DNA from: Pholiota molesta
Taxonomy: Eukaryota; Basidiomycota; Agaricomycetes; Agaricales; Strophariaceae
Assembly (NCBI GenBank): GCA_014925825.1
Contig: JACGCK010000433.1
Coordinates: forward strand, 1 to 24,403
Length of the DNA stretch: 24,403 bases
Reading direction: 5' to 3'
The translations under genes and the position numbers were made by a program. Below the pieces are notes generated by a model, which searched no databases, was not told the origin of the DNA, and worked only from the letters and a program-made list of their open reading frames with translations. Each line of letters begins with the position of its first letter. Position 1 is the stretch's first letter. Below, piece by piece: positions 10,368 to 23,185 of this stretch.

Positions 10368-11414
10368 TTAGTGGTGCTCCTCTGCGTCGAATACCATGTC
10401 GTTCATATGCTCTCCACCCGGAGAAGGGACGTACGAGGCCTCAGGAAGGCCCGTTTCATCCAAGCCTTCAGCAGCCTCTATGATCTCATACAGCCGGGAA
10501 GCTACTTCGGGAGGAGGAACGCGACCGCCCAAAATATCGCGGGCGGGCACCGGGGATCCGTAGAAATCGCGATTGGCGTCCTTCCTCTCAATAAGTACCG
10601 TCCCTTCCAATGACAACCCAGCAAAAAGACCTGCGCAATCGAGCCATATCAGCGACTAATAGTCGAAACATTCCAAGCCCTCTCACCCTTCGACTTCGAA
10701 TACGAGAACATGGGTGCGGGGTGAGCCAATGTGGCCTGAACACTTCCTCCCGTGCCAATGGGACCCGCAGCAGCGCTGATGTTCCCGCCAATCGTGACGT
10801 TGCCTCCAATTGAGAAGGCACGGACAGCGTCCTCGCTGTTGAGCACAATTACGAAATCGGTGATGTCGGCGCCTATTTGCAGCCCCCACCCCACGCCCGC
10901 AGTCGCGATACAAGATGGCGCCGACCATGATCCATCAGGAAGTCGAGCGATGACTAGTCCGGAACCGGCTCTGCCTGAGAAAACGAAGCCAGCTTTGACG
11001 ACCTGGAAGATGGCGAGGCCTGGAAAACAAACGTGGCGGGCGCAGAGATAGGGGGTAGGGAAGAGTTATTGAAGAGTTACATTGCTTACTGGAACGCAAA
11101 CTGACCTCTTGCTCTCTGCAGGACAGCTTTGGGGATGGAATTCAGTGCTGATTCGGGGCGTTCAGGATCCGCTGTGTGAAGAAGAGCGTTCAATTGGGAA
11201 TAGCATAAGCTTAGTGAAACTATAAACAAAGCGAACGAGTACCCAAGAAACTATCCAAAATCTTCGCAGCCTTTTCTGCTTCTCCAGGCAGTGAGAATGT
11301 CTGCACAAAGTCTCGCGACCCAGATGCCACCTTCGTCGTGCTGGTTTGGAGGAAAGCAGATGCTTGAACGCCAGCTTTCTGTGCGCCCTTTCGGAATTTA
11401 TCGAGCATAGACAT
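10368..11414 (-). CDS. SYLF-domain (Ysc84/Lsb3-type) actin- and lipid-binding protein
   Basis: Four exons (11414-11243, 11171-11106, 11019-10687, 10630-10368) give 277 residues in one frame. The start MSMLDKFRKGAQKAGVQASAF is followed by the SYLF domain: DPERPESALNSIPKAVLQRA, GLAIFQVVKAGFVFSG, GSGLVIARLPDGSWSAPS, GVGWGLQIGADITDFVIVLN and GLSLEGTVLIERKDAN. Family knowledge: the yeast members bind actin filaments and phosphoinositides at endocytic patches and usually carry a C-terminal SH3 domain. None is encoded here. The tail ends in an acidic GLDETGLPEASYVPSPGGEH segment, so this is a SYLF-only form. Its stop faces the NPP stop (263 bp apart), and its promoter is the 282-bp gap after the glucoamylase stop. 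Confidence 0.92.
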
Positions 11415-11696
11415 GTTCGGGTTTCGAAGATGCTGGCGTTGAGAAAATTCCGGGTTCTGAGCGAGGGAAGATGGGAGATGGGAGATGACCGTCGTCGGAA
11501 GGATGGCAGTGATATTAGTACTCCATACAGCTACATCATTTACAGTCAGTACAGTAGGTCGACTATATTACGTCATCCTCGGCTTGCCCCTAACTACCTG
11601 AAGTAAAATCTTATGGACAACGTTCTTGGAACAAAGGAATAATTGTGATTGAAATCGGAAATGAAATTGGTTACATAGTTAGGTATCTAAAATTAT

Positions 11697-13936
<2,240 letters not shown>

Positions 13937-13997
13937 TTTGGAAGACCCCAAGGACGGAATATCGCAATAGGATGAAGGAGGGGCTATATTTTACGTC

Positions 13998-14007
13998 GTA
14001 TTTATAC
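13998..14007 (-). promoter_or_regulatory. TATA box of the glucoamylase gene
   Basis: On the minus strand GTATAAATAC lies about 62-71 bp upstream of the glucoamylase ATG (13936). This is a normal position for a TATA box in a strongly regulated fungal hydrolase gene. Confidence 0.65.
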
Positions 14008-14431
14008 GCGGCTAGCTCGAAGAATAAGATGAATGATCCCTGTGATTTATCGTTCAAGTTGAAAATAGAGTTACAGGACAAATACGCACGAATCAAATGC
14101 CATCCAATGAGTTGCGAGGCGTCATGCGTTCTTGACACAGCGCATGGTCTTTAAAGGTCATTATGCCAGGAATCCCGGATTGGCGCATTGGTTACTAGCT
14201 GTCCATCTGCTTCGTAATAAATATACTCCTCGGACGCATTCCCCAGCTTCCCCGAAACCACCGAACTTGATCAAGGTTGCTTGGCCCTAGCATGACGGGG
14301 TCAAATGGTCAACATTAGTCTACTGGGGTCGATACTGGTTCAATACTCGAGCAGCTAGCCTGAGAGTATCAAATCTCACAGTGCGGAGCGGTCCACTGAA
14401 ATTGTTAGGACTTGTTCCCCATACCCCATAA

Positions 14432-14770
14432 TCATCCTGAGGCCCAGAGATGGCAGGGTACTGTCACGAGTAATCTTGTATTTGTCGAAATAGTCTTTCG
14501 AAAGAGTGCGTAATTTCTTGTTCCGGGGATGAAATACCCATAGAAGCTGGGTGTCGCTGCGCAGATCATAAGGAAATGTATCATGTGGATGATGTCGTCG
14601 TGTGGGCGAAAGTCCAAAGTAAAGTGGCGCCCAACCACATACATCAAAATATTGTCACACATCTCTCGCAGTAGATTCAACTTTGGTTCAACTGCTACTA
14701 AGTACTCCACAGTGACTATCACTGATAAGTATAGGCTTGGTATAGGCCGAAGTCCCACCGACCTGTCCAT
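14432..14770 (-). CDS. Doubtful 112-residue ORF
   Basis: It begins with ATG (MDRSVGLRPIPSLYLSVIV) and contains a few hydrophobic segments, such as IIHMIHFLMICAATPSFYGY. I recognise no family. It lies 500-830 bp upstream of the glucoamylase start in otherwise non-coding DNA. It could be a gene remnant or a chance frame. Confidence 0.12.
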   Translation of the reverse strand: MDRSVGLRPIPSLYLSVIVTVEYLVAVEPKLNLLREMCDNILMYVVGRHFTLDFRPHDDIIHMIHFLMICAATPSFYGYFIPGTRNYALFRKTISTNTRLLVTVPCHLWASG

Positions 14771-15427
14771 GATGTATTCGAGATAAAGTGAGGTTCACGA
14801 GAGATTCACTTTCTGTATCTCTTTCATTATCTCGGATGATCCATCACATACTTATCTTCAAAGCCAGTATCGCAAAATTCTGAACTCACGTCGAACCTTG
14901 GTTGAACCCGACATCACTCGATTAAAACTGCCGAGATTGATATACTGGCGTTTCCAAATCCTCTAAAAGCAATTCCCGAGCAGAGTTTTCGATCGTTGGA
15001 ATACGCGTCTAAACTTGAAGTCCGTCAGAATGCTTCGGATCGTTACGTTTATGCGTGCTGTCAATGGCGTTGATGTTCAATGCTCTGAATAATACCTTTG
15101 TATTACTAGTGAACAGGTGAGTTTATGAACACTTTTAATTTGTGTTCTACATGTTCGTAAGTATATTGTGAAAAGTTCTGTACACACTCAATTGTTCGGG
15201 TCGGAATGGCACAGTATTGTTAACATCGATGCCACCGGGGTTCTGGCCTCATCTATGCCTACGATTTGGAGCATGTCAGTAATCCTTCTGCACTGAAACA
15301 CAGGGCGTCTCTGGCGCATGGACGCTTATTTGAATCTGCAAGTTGGCCTTCAATCTTTATCTCGTTCCCTTTTCTACGCTAACGGAATTGTAGTTTGATA
15401 TTAGCAGCGATAATGTGGCTCCTCAGG

Positions 15428-15468
15428 CCTCAGGGCTTAAATTTTTAAATTACTACGCGCCTCAGGGC
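15428..15468. repeat. Short direct repeat CCTCAGGGC around an AT-rich core
   Basis: Two exact copies of CCTCAGGGC, 32 bp apart (start to start), flank TTAAATTTTTAAATTA; a further CCTCAGG precedes them at 15421-15427. It is too short to call a mobile element. Confidence 0.4.
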
Positions 15469-15918
15469 CTCACGGAGAGCTCTAGCTACCCTTGAACAGC
15501 AAAACAATCGCGTTTCCTAAGATTGGGTAGGTTAAAATAAGTGAGGCATCAGAACTAAGAGTACTAAGGCCGGCTGCCTCTTTACAAAGGACAAGTGTGG
15601 GGCGCGGGCAAAAAAGGGCATGAAGCAGGGACTCTGTGGCCATGAAGGTGACGAAATCTGCGCGTAGGATTAAGAACTCGTCGGATGCAAATTGTTAAGC
15701 GCCCAGACAATTATGATGCATTTCCTTGGCATGTCCATCATAAAGGGACGGCACGTGATTTTTTGGACTTCGTGAAAATTCTGAAGGCTTGTTGAAGCTT
15801 GAAGCTTGAGCGATTGAGTAGGCTTTACATAAACATCTCACGAATAATTGAGATCGCAAAGGCATAGATTTATAGAGAAATATTTCAATATCGATGTATC
15901 ATCAACGTAAAGCATGGC

Positions 15919-17124
15919 TTAGAATCCACTGCTTTTACCTCTATTGTCGACGCAAAGCGGAACCTCTGCCATTGATGCAAGTCGAAAGATATGCCGAGGT
16001 TCAGCGACGTTATCTTCATTCATATAATCCACTACGGCTGTATCTAATTGAAGAGTAGACTGTAAGCGAAAATCAAATAACTGGTCCGCCAACACTCACG
16101 CAAAGTTGATCGATTATCAAAAAGCACGACAGTTTTTGGTGTCCATTGTACACGAGCCTGGAAATCGTGTCCGCCGACAATATGCTGGAGCAAAAAATCT
16201 GTAATAATCTTGAATTCTCCGTCTTTCATGCCTTCAAAGCCTGTGGTAAACTCCCCGTTGATAAAGATGCACTTTTCCTTTGTTACAGGATGTACACGAA
16301 TAAGGGGATGTAGGCTCTCCACCGGCGCCTTGCGAACGAGGCCACCAGCGGCAGCAGTATGTTCGCACATTTTCTGCGAGGAGTGAACGACCTTGATATC
16401 ATCAAGCTTTTCTCTGAACGCTTTAGATAGTCGTCTATATCACAGTTTTAGTATTTTAACTGATGTGAATAAGAAGACCTTACTTATAGGCCATGTCGGT
16501 GGCTGCGAAGACTGTGTCTCCACCAACAACAGGGCCGTGAAGCATACCAAGAGCAACGTATCCCGGAGGCTGACGCTCGTAGCTGACATCTTGATGCCAC
16601 AAACAAGTGCTCTGATGCTTTTCAAGGAAATTATCGATTTCCTCCTTGTTCCCTTCGCGATGGATAATATGGAATCCTGGATATCCTGGTAAAGTGCCAG
16701 ATACTGGTTGATAATTTGGCTTTCCAAAATATTTCATGAAGTCCTGTTGGAATTGCGGACCAGCGTCGATAAAATCCTGGTCAGGAAAGGCCAAGACCTT
16801 ACGCTCGCATATGAGGAGTGCCAATTCGTCCTTTGCAGCATCCGAAAGCGTGGTAAGCTGAACACCGTCAACGACACTTCCCATCCGAGGAGTGATATGT
16901 CGGATCTCTACGCTTTTCTTCAAGAAATTTGGCTTGCTCGGATCGGCACGCAAAGCAGGATCTTCGAAATCGAATGGTGGCAGAGGTTCAAACCATATGT
17001 TGTCAAACGTTGGCAGATACTGGGGATATTTCGTAGCAAAGGACTGGCGAGAGTCATAATTGTATGGCACATTAATGTCATAGACGACAGCAGCGCCCTT
17101 TGAGATGACAGTAGTGGTCGACAT
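15919..17124 (-). CDS. TauD/TfdA-family Fe(II)/2-oxoglutarate dioxygenase (JLP1-like)
   Basis: Three exons (17124-16484, 16434-16100, 16043-15919) give 366 residues. Conserved parts are ITPRMGSVVDGVQLTTLSD, ERKVLAFPDQDF, the iron ligands H177 and D179 in LWHQDVSYERQPPGYVAL, the segment VVGGDTVFAATDMAYKRLS, RVHPVTKEKCIFINGEFT, VLFDNRSTL, the distal iron ligand H326 (first residue after the last intron) and the 2-oxoglutarate-binding Arg in EPRHIFRLAS. The layout matches fungal sulfonate/taurine dioxygenases (yeast Jlp1), which release sulfite from organosulfonates when sulfur is scarce. Related fungal TfdA enzymes use other substrates (xanthine, for instance), so the substrate is an inference. 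The protein has no targeting signal and is probably cytosolic. Confidence 0.93.
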
Positions 17125-17691
17125 TTAGGTGTTGGGTAGGAACTTAGAAGCTAGAATATTCTTGTTAGAAACCCACCTCCTTATAACCAAGTATCTGCAG
17201 CAAATGTCTTGGGAAGGTTCATAACAAACCTTAATCAAACATCATTTCCGTAGCATCAAAATCTTAGGTTATTGTTATTCGAGAAGAAAATGTTGAACAA
17301 GATTGAAACAAGATTTGAGCGGCAATCCGAGACAACGGGTAGCGCGTGCTGGAGCCAGAATACAAGTTGAGCGATGGGAATTTGACGTAGTCTGGACATG
17401 GTGTATTTATGATGAGTCGATGTGGATGTCCTGTTTGAGTATTACGAAAGCTACTCTCCAGGCCGTATTGAATAATAAATATGTCTTTGACACAGAAAAC
17501 TTGCCAGGTGAGCAAAGATAATAAAGTATTATTTGCAAACGTGATAGTGAACTAGAATCATTGAAGACATTATAAACGGCTAAAGCGGGTATAGAAATAG
17601 GTAGGGTATGTATCTTACACACGAGAAACCACGGCAGTGAAGGGGTAGCCCTTTTGGCGTGGTCAAATTGGCAGAGAAGGGAGCCAATTAA
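17125..17691. promoter_or_regulatory. Promoter region of the dioxygenase gene
   Basis: No supported gene. On the minus strand GGTTATAAGG lies at about 17180-17189, some 60 bp upstream of the dioxygenase ATG, and is a likely TATA box. The remainder should include the 3' UTR of the next minus-strand gene. Confidence 0.45.
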
Positions 17692-19197
17692 TCATTGACG
17701 CAGCTCAGATATCAAAAGGCTTTCCCACCCTCGAACACAGTCCACGATCTCTGCAAGCCTCGCCAACAGCTGGCCCTTTCTCCACGGTTGTCCCACTACG
17801 CTCATGTCATCGGCAAGATTGTTATTCATGAAATTCGCATGCAGGCCAGTGATAAAGTCGTGGACGTGGCAATTTAGTTGAATGACTCCTTCCGGGTGAA
17901 GCGTCGGGTGTCCGTCTTCCGAGGCGTTGCTTGGTACCCAGAATGACTGACCGCAGCCCAAAATAATGTTGTAAACGGCTTCGGTATGTTCCACAGACAT
18001 CAGGTCTTTCAGCAGCACACTGATACACATGCTTATATGTTCTCGTCCGATGAGATTTTGCTTGAACAAAGCAGCTACGGCTTTGCATAGCGACAGAGAA
18101 GAGCGAACGAAGCCAGAAGAAGGCGCAGTGTTATAGCTGATTGAACCGGATTTCGTCTATGGGGGCTAGAATTAGCAAGCGAAGTCTTCAGCAGGATCAG
18201 GCGGACTTACACAGTCCCACGAGTTTATGAACTGCCTCAAGACGACTTCTCTCATATTCCACACGAAAGCTTGTGCCACTTCTTCTCCCTGTAAGTTCAA
18301 AAATTGTCGCTGAAGCTCAGCAGCAACTGCTGCAACATCGTCTGGCTTCGGAAATTCTTCGACGTTCAGGCTGTCTGATTTATCGGAAGTATCGTTCACC
18401 GGAAGATATCTGGAAAAGTGGCAAGTGAGAATTGCTTGATGCTCCTCGTCGAAATTAGGAGCAGAATTACATGCAGCAGCACAAAGACTTTCAGCAAGAG
18501 CAAGGAGGTTTTCTATATCCCAGATAGCAGTGCTGTCGACGATGACTTTTACCAAGGCTTCCCGCTCGCTCGGGGTTGTCGATGAATTTAGAAAATCATA
18601 GAGGTTGGGTAGATATTTGGGGTCAGGCTGCGAGGGCTGGTCGACAGCGCCCATATGAGTATCGAACACCGATGGAGGCCAAAGACAGGCGGCTGGAAGT
18701 GGAAGTCCAGGCGGATAGTGGGGCGGAGTTTGTTGCGTAGGAGGGCTTGAATGAGTATCATTTATAATGGCGTCTTTCTGTTGGCTTCCAGGTAATATGA
18801 AAGAAGGAACAAAAGGAGCGGCGTGTGGGTTCAGGTCCTCCTTCCGGATGCTATCAGGAGAATATGATGCATGAAATTCTTGATCAAATGAAGTATATTG
18901 TTGCTGATTATAAGAGGTATCATGAGAAGGGGTGAATCTTGGATGCGAAAATATCCTTTTGATCTCTTCGTCCTCTAGTTTTAATGACGTTGATGATATC
19001 GTACTTGCTGGAGAAGTTGAAAGTTCGGGAACATCCCAGCCACTGGGAGCTGGGTGGAAGGAGACAAGTTGGGGCAAGGGAGAATGTATTTCATTGGGAC
19101 TGATTGAGGGTGATGGCGTAGGGATTGCAGGACCAGTATTGAAGGCATTGGGTTCGATATAGCGGTTGAAGTTGATGATCAGTTGTGGTTGAGCCAT
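17692..19197 (-). CDS. Unrecognised protein with disordered N-terminus and helical C-terminal domain
   Basis: Two exons (19197-18211 and 18156-17692) join at a GTAAGT...CATAG intron into 483 residues starting MAQPQLIINFNRYIEPN. Residues 1-225 are rich in Pro, Ser, His and Gln (PPTQQTPPHYPPGLPLPAAC) and look disordered. From about 225 to the end the sequence is helix-forming (YLPNLYDFLNS; SEREALVKVIVDSTAIWDI; NLLALAESLCAAAC; AQAFVWNMREVVLRQFINSW; CKAVAALFKQNLIGREHI; ISVLLKDLMSVEHTEAVYNI). This resembles an alpha-solenoid of the MIF4G or armadillo sort seen in RNA-associated proteins, but I cannot name a family. No membrane segment or signal peptide is present. The open frame extends 5' only through non-ATG codons. 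Frame continuity and the clean intron make it a real gene. Confidence 0.8.
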
Positions 19198-20293
19198 AGT
19201 GTGCAAGGTAATGAATGAATGTAAAGTTTGGGAAGGAGTGAATGTATTTGACGAAAAAGTGTTTGAGGGCGGGAAAGAAATCAAGCAACGCACGGCGTCG
19301 CAAAGGATTATTCAGTAGGCGGGTCCTGAGGTGAACTATAAAGGACGTATTTATGTAGGAACCGCCCATGATAAGCTTTCCATTCGGTTGTAATCTGTAA
19401 TAATGTCGGGTCAAAGCACAAAAAGCGATGAAATGTACCTAGTGAGAGTCCCCCACAGAACCATTAGCGACAGCCAGGAACAATAGCAAGGACATATGAA
19501 GCCGAACATGAGGACAATGCAATAACGTTGATCGCTCCTATAATTGAAAAGGTCAATGACGAAGATGATAACAGGTGGTCCATGGAACTGTCGAAGAGAC
19601 AATAGCTAGCTGCAAGCCGTGGTTACCGAGACTCGTCGAGGCGGTCAAACTTCTCAGGTAACAACACTTCATCGCAGTACTGGCAGCCTGAGCTTGTCAT
19701 GGAAACTCAGTATTGTGCACTTGATTCAGCAAAAATCAGTGCTCCAGATTGATGAAATGCCTTGGGTGGCACAATCTTGCTTGTCAATTGGTTGTGGTTG
19801 TTCGTCGGACTTGAAGAGTCTGACTCTGAATTGCTGAACCTGTCCGATGATCTGGCACCGCAAGACGCGGGCCGTTTGTAGTATCTAAATAATAATGCCG
19901 AACGTTGAACTTGAAGCTCAAGCTTTGAAGCTTGAAGTCTGCAATTTCTGTGTCAGTGCAAGCGCAACTATTCCTAAGGTCTCATTCTGAAAATATTAGA
20001 AAAGTTTTCTGGAAATACAAGAGATGTATCCTAATGTAGTACATGTATATAGAAACATATAAATACTGGAAGAAGATGGAGGTCAGAGAAAGATCACCCT
20101 AGCACAAAATTCCCGGAATTCCGATAGTCACAACCAAGCTGAACCAAAATATTCACAGAAGATGTACGAAGAAATGGAAGTATCCATCAGACCCTAGCTA
20201 TCTTATAATATTTGGGCGTTAAAAAACAGTTAAATTAGGAATTGGAAAAGTGGATTCTCGCCGGTGACCTACTTGACGAGAAAATATTCCAGG
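19198..20293. other. Intergenic region between SGF29 and the unrecognised gene
   Basis: About 1.1 kb without a supported gene; it includes the promoter of the gene at 17692-19197 and the 3' flank of SGF29. Short frames here start at non-ATG codons. A tract with TTGAAGCTTGAAG at about 19924-19938 shares a motif with 15791-15810. Confidence 0.45.
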
Positions 20294-21567
20294 TCATTTC
20301 AGAGACTGTTTTTGGGCGTTGAGAAGGTGTGCAGGGAACTGAACCACCCAATATGCTGATATGCTTTGTTCCATGTCTTCATCATCTTCGAATTTCACTT
20401 TGTACATTGGCGTGTACTTAGTTGATGATGTCTTTCATATTGTTAGCCGTTGAAAGCAGGTAGCTCGATGTAAGCTCACCTTGTCCGCATGAGGGGTGGA
20501 TATTACCTGGGCGGGATAGAAACAACTAGTATCGGGATATAAAGCCAGTACCGTAGAGCCGATGGGGAATATTGGATAAAGACTCAAATGAGCTGGGCTG
20601 CCAACACTGGCTGTCGGGTCCGGAAGGGGAACAATCGACTTAAGACTCGCAGTATAGATGCTAAAACGAGGTCAGAAATCAACAAAGAAAAACTATTTTT
20701 CTTTCTTACGCGCCAGGCTGTCCATCTTCTTGTGGCTCGACATCTTGAACTTCATATTTACCACCATCCTTGCCTGAGTTAATAACACGCGTGATTACAG
20801 CAACAATCCAAGTGCCTTCTTCCGCGTCGGCTGATTTAGGAGGTCGAAAAACGACCTTCCTACCTTGCTGTAATGACTGTTGCTGCTTAGCCAGAAGCGA
20901 ATCTTTCTTCGCCCTTGAATCACGCAGGCTTGAGGTAGGGCCTACAGAGTTGGTCCTCGGCGGTAAAGTTATAGAAACCGAACGCCCATTGCCTGATACC
21001 AGTTGAGCAGGAACAGGTGTACCAGATGGAGACGGCGCTCTTGGTCGTTTATTTCTCTTCTCCGCTATCGCAGAGTAAATAAACGGCATTACACTCATCT
21101 GACCGCCACTCACCTGGTTCTTCTGTAGCGTTACGTAACGCGAGGAGAACGCCCACATGTTCAATGGCATCATCAAGAGCTCTGGAAATAGGTGAATAAT
21201 GTGTCTGCAAATACGTTATCCTTGACCTACGCGGCTTCTTGCTTAGAAAGGTTCATGATTTCTCCGAGACCTGAGGATAATTTGGCGTGAGTAGCTTTCA
21301 GAGAAACCAAGCCTTCGGTCGGCAGGGTATCATCAGTAGGCCATGCAGATATTAATCTGTTAACACGACCAATTGTTTCTGCAGTCCCAGATTGCGAATA
21401 AACAGCTGATAGACCTTTCAACGAGGTAGTAGCGTGTCCCCAACAATCCATCTCTAAAGAAGGTCGTGTTGCTTTAATTGGGAAGCAGTTCAACTTTTAG
21501 TTACCGTGCGAGACATACCTTCTGATAAAAGGGGTCTCGATGGACCGCTCCGCCGCCTGCTATCCAT
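20294..21567 (-). CDS. SGF29: SAGA-associated factor 29 (tandem Tudor H3K4me reader)
   Basis: Six exons (21567-21519, 21453-21231, 21181-21114, 21064-20710, 20660-20480, 20431-20294) give 337 residues. The N-terminal part (DCWGHATTSLKGL; RVNRLISAWPTDD; LDDAIEHVGVLLALRNA) is the helical region that ties the protein to SAGA. A basic, Pro/Ser-rich linker follows (KRNKRPRAPSPSGTPVP), then the SGF29 tandem Tudor domain: GRKVVFRPP, EGTWIVAVITRVI, KYEVQDVEPQEDGQPG, VLALYPDTSCFYPAQV and MYKVKFEDDED. Residues known in human SGF29 to bind the H3 N-terminus and K4me2/3 have counterparts here: the acidic VQDVEPQED stretch, both tyrosines of LYPDTSCFY and the Phe of FEDD. It recruits the Gcn5 histone acetyltransferase module to promoters. 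Exon 6 uses the acceptor GAAAG, which is slightly weak. Confidence 0.95.
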
Positions 21568-21826
21568 GCTGGAGGAGTGCAAAGGGTTCCCTATAGAAGG
21601 AAGCTGCCGCACGGTAAACCTCCGGATTTGTTAGTTGTGGATCATGATCAAGAGCCGGAATGTTAGCTTCATTCAAAGTCATTTATATTCAAACTCCGAC
21701 GACATAAGGACTTCCATCTGTCTGCAAGCGCCCTGTGAAGCGCTGTGCCACTAAGCATTCCCATACTGTGTTTATAACTGATACTACAGTTAACTGTGTA
21801 TAACCTGCTATGCTGTATTTACCCGC

Positions 21827-22906
21827 TCAACTAGACTTGGAAAACGACGTTAAATAAGATTCAACTTCGCTAGTGTGAGGCGCTGGCGCCAATTTACGGA
21901 GAGATACATCATAAACGACTATACACATCGTGGATGATGAGTCGTTATCAACAAAGTCAAATAATGTTGCTTCATTACCTTCTTCAATCTTTTTGATATC
22001 GTACTTTAAACTGTCAAATCTCCTGCGCAGGGTGTCGTTCTTTAGGTTCAGCTGGTTTGATTGAAGAAGAAAGTGAGGTTTAGAGATGGAAAAGGTCGAA
22101 GAGCAACGCTATTTACCATCGAGAACCCAGTGAATAGATCTTTCACGAATATCGAGATTTTGATCGGTTCATCGAAGTTGCCTAAAGTCACTGCATTAAC
22201 AGCAAGGCGAGACTGCATAGTCATGTCATAAGAGATAGGAATGACAAAGTGGAGAAAATGGGAGCATTACAAGTTCGTTTACGACCGTGATAAGGCCATG
22301 TAGATAATCTTCTGCTGGTAAGGTCAAGCGATCACTCCATTTTTCCTCGACTGAAATGATGTTCAATTTCAACTGCTCCGCTCTTGAGAGCGGTCAAGTG
22401 GAACGTCAACTCACTCCCAAGGATTTCAGCGGTCTGAGCCAATGAGAGAAGTTTCCGGCTCGAAAGATATTCGATTAAAACAGCCGCGAAGACGGCAGTT
22501 CTGAGTGAATTGGACCACATATCTTTCCAGCGCCAGAATTGGTTCTCGGTATGATTTCAACGAGAGCGACAGTTTCTTCGCGACAGCTGAGTAGTACCGG
22601 TTTTACGGACTCTATGAGGGCAGGCACTAGAGACAATAGTGCGCATTGAAATGGATCAATTGGTTTGCCGCGATACAGAGGATAGATACATTTAGGACTA
22701 ACTTGCCCGAAGGAGTCGAGTGGATTTTGTTAAGTATCCCATTGATCGTGCGCGTTTTCTTGTCTAGGGCTTTTACTTGATCTTTTATTTTCTATAGCGA
22801 AGTGGGAACGAGGCCAATGTTAGGCATGGATAGACCGAATTACCTCGCGCAACTCGACATCATGATCCAGCAAGTCGATAATTCTGTCTAACTCGACGGG
22901 ATCCAT
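21827..22906 (-). pseudogene. Translin, with a one-base frame lesion
   Basis: Seven exons (22906-22844, 22791-22707, 22626-22415, 22350-22271, 22212-22117, 22051-21979, 21918-21827) would give about 233 residues, the usual translin size. Family segments run end to end: MDPVELDRIIDLLDHDVELRE, KIKDQVKALDKKTRTINGIL, NKIHSTPS, QFWRWKDMWSNSLRTAVFAA, LPAEDYLHGLITVVNEL, LAVNAVTLGNFDEPIKISIF, NLKNDTLRRRFDSLKYDIKK and YDVSLRKLAP. Translin binds RNA and single-stranded DNA and, with TRAX, forms the C3PO nuclease. In exon 3 the frame reading LVEIIP must shift by one base to read ENQFWRWKDMW (about 22548), and no GT-AG intron fits. Read as is, translation would stop soon after. Exon 2 also ends at a GC donor. 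Either the assembly has a missing base or this copy is broken. Confidence 0.85.
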
Positions 22907-23185
22907 GTTTCTTGTCGGCTTTTGAATAAAAGAGGGCACTGCTAGATGCAAAAGCAGATTGAACTAAGATTTGGATGATGGTGGTTGAGAGTACTGTGTA
23001 GAGCCGTAGTGCATGACCTTGCATGACTCACGTGCATTTGACAAGTCGCGTCCCTTTCATTTGTGCCACAAAGTGACTTGCTTTCAGAGTCTATGACTTC
23101 GACCCTGCACTCCCCTTTCATTCGCTGGCCTTTATCTCCCTCATAACCCTTCCTCTACCGTCGTCACATTATTCCATCCCATGCT
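22907..23185. promoter_or_regulatory. Bidirectional promoter between translin and SEN1
   Basis: The two ATGs point away from each other with 279 bp between them. The SEN1 side is pyrimidine-rich (about 23090-23180: TTTATCTCCCTC, CCCTTCCTCTACC), a common feature just upstream of fungal start codons. No TATA box is evident. A short ATG frame (23181, two codons) overlaps the SEN1 start. Confidence 0.5.

Larger units (their letters stand above)
14155..15918. other. Long region without a supported gene
   Basis: It holds the upstream control region of glucoamylase and the 3' flank of the dioxygenase gene. An ATG-initiated 112-codon minus-strand frame exists at 14432-14770 (hydrophobic stretches, no recognised family, no splice context); it may be chance or a relic. 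Short direct repeats CCTCAGGGC occur at 15428-15436 and 15460-15468 around an AT core, and an AAGCTTGAAGCTTGA tract lies near 15795-15809. No transposase, terminal repeat pair or tRNA was seen. Confidence 0.5.

Noticed and set aside
10752..11051. Plus-strand ORF over the SYLF gene
   Set aside because: It is antisense to the SYLF exon, which has clear family motifs.
13937..13951. N-terminal extension of glucoamylase (five codons)
   Set aside because: The extension begins with TTG; the ATG at 13936 gives a normal signal peptide.
16708..17103. 131-residue plus-strand ORF
   Set aside because: It is a shadow of the first dioxygenase exon on the opposite strand, without motif or splice support.
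19198..19293. N-terminal extension of the unrecognised 483-residue protein
   Set aside because: It begins with GTG; the ATG at 19197 is the first ATG with a sensible context.
22503..22565. A 39-nt intron to explain the translin frame break
   Set aside because: It is shorter than every other intron here and would delete the most conserved QFWRWK segment.
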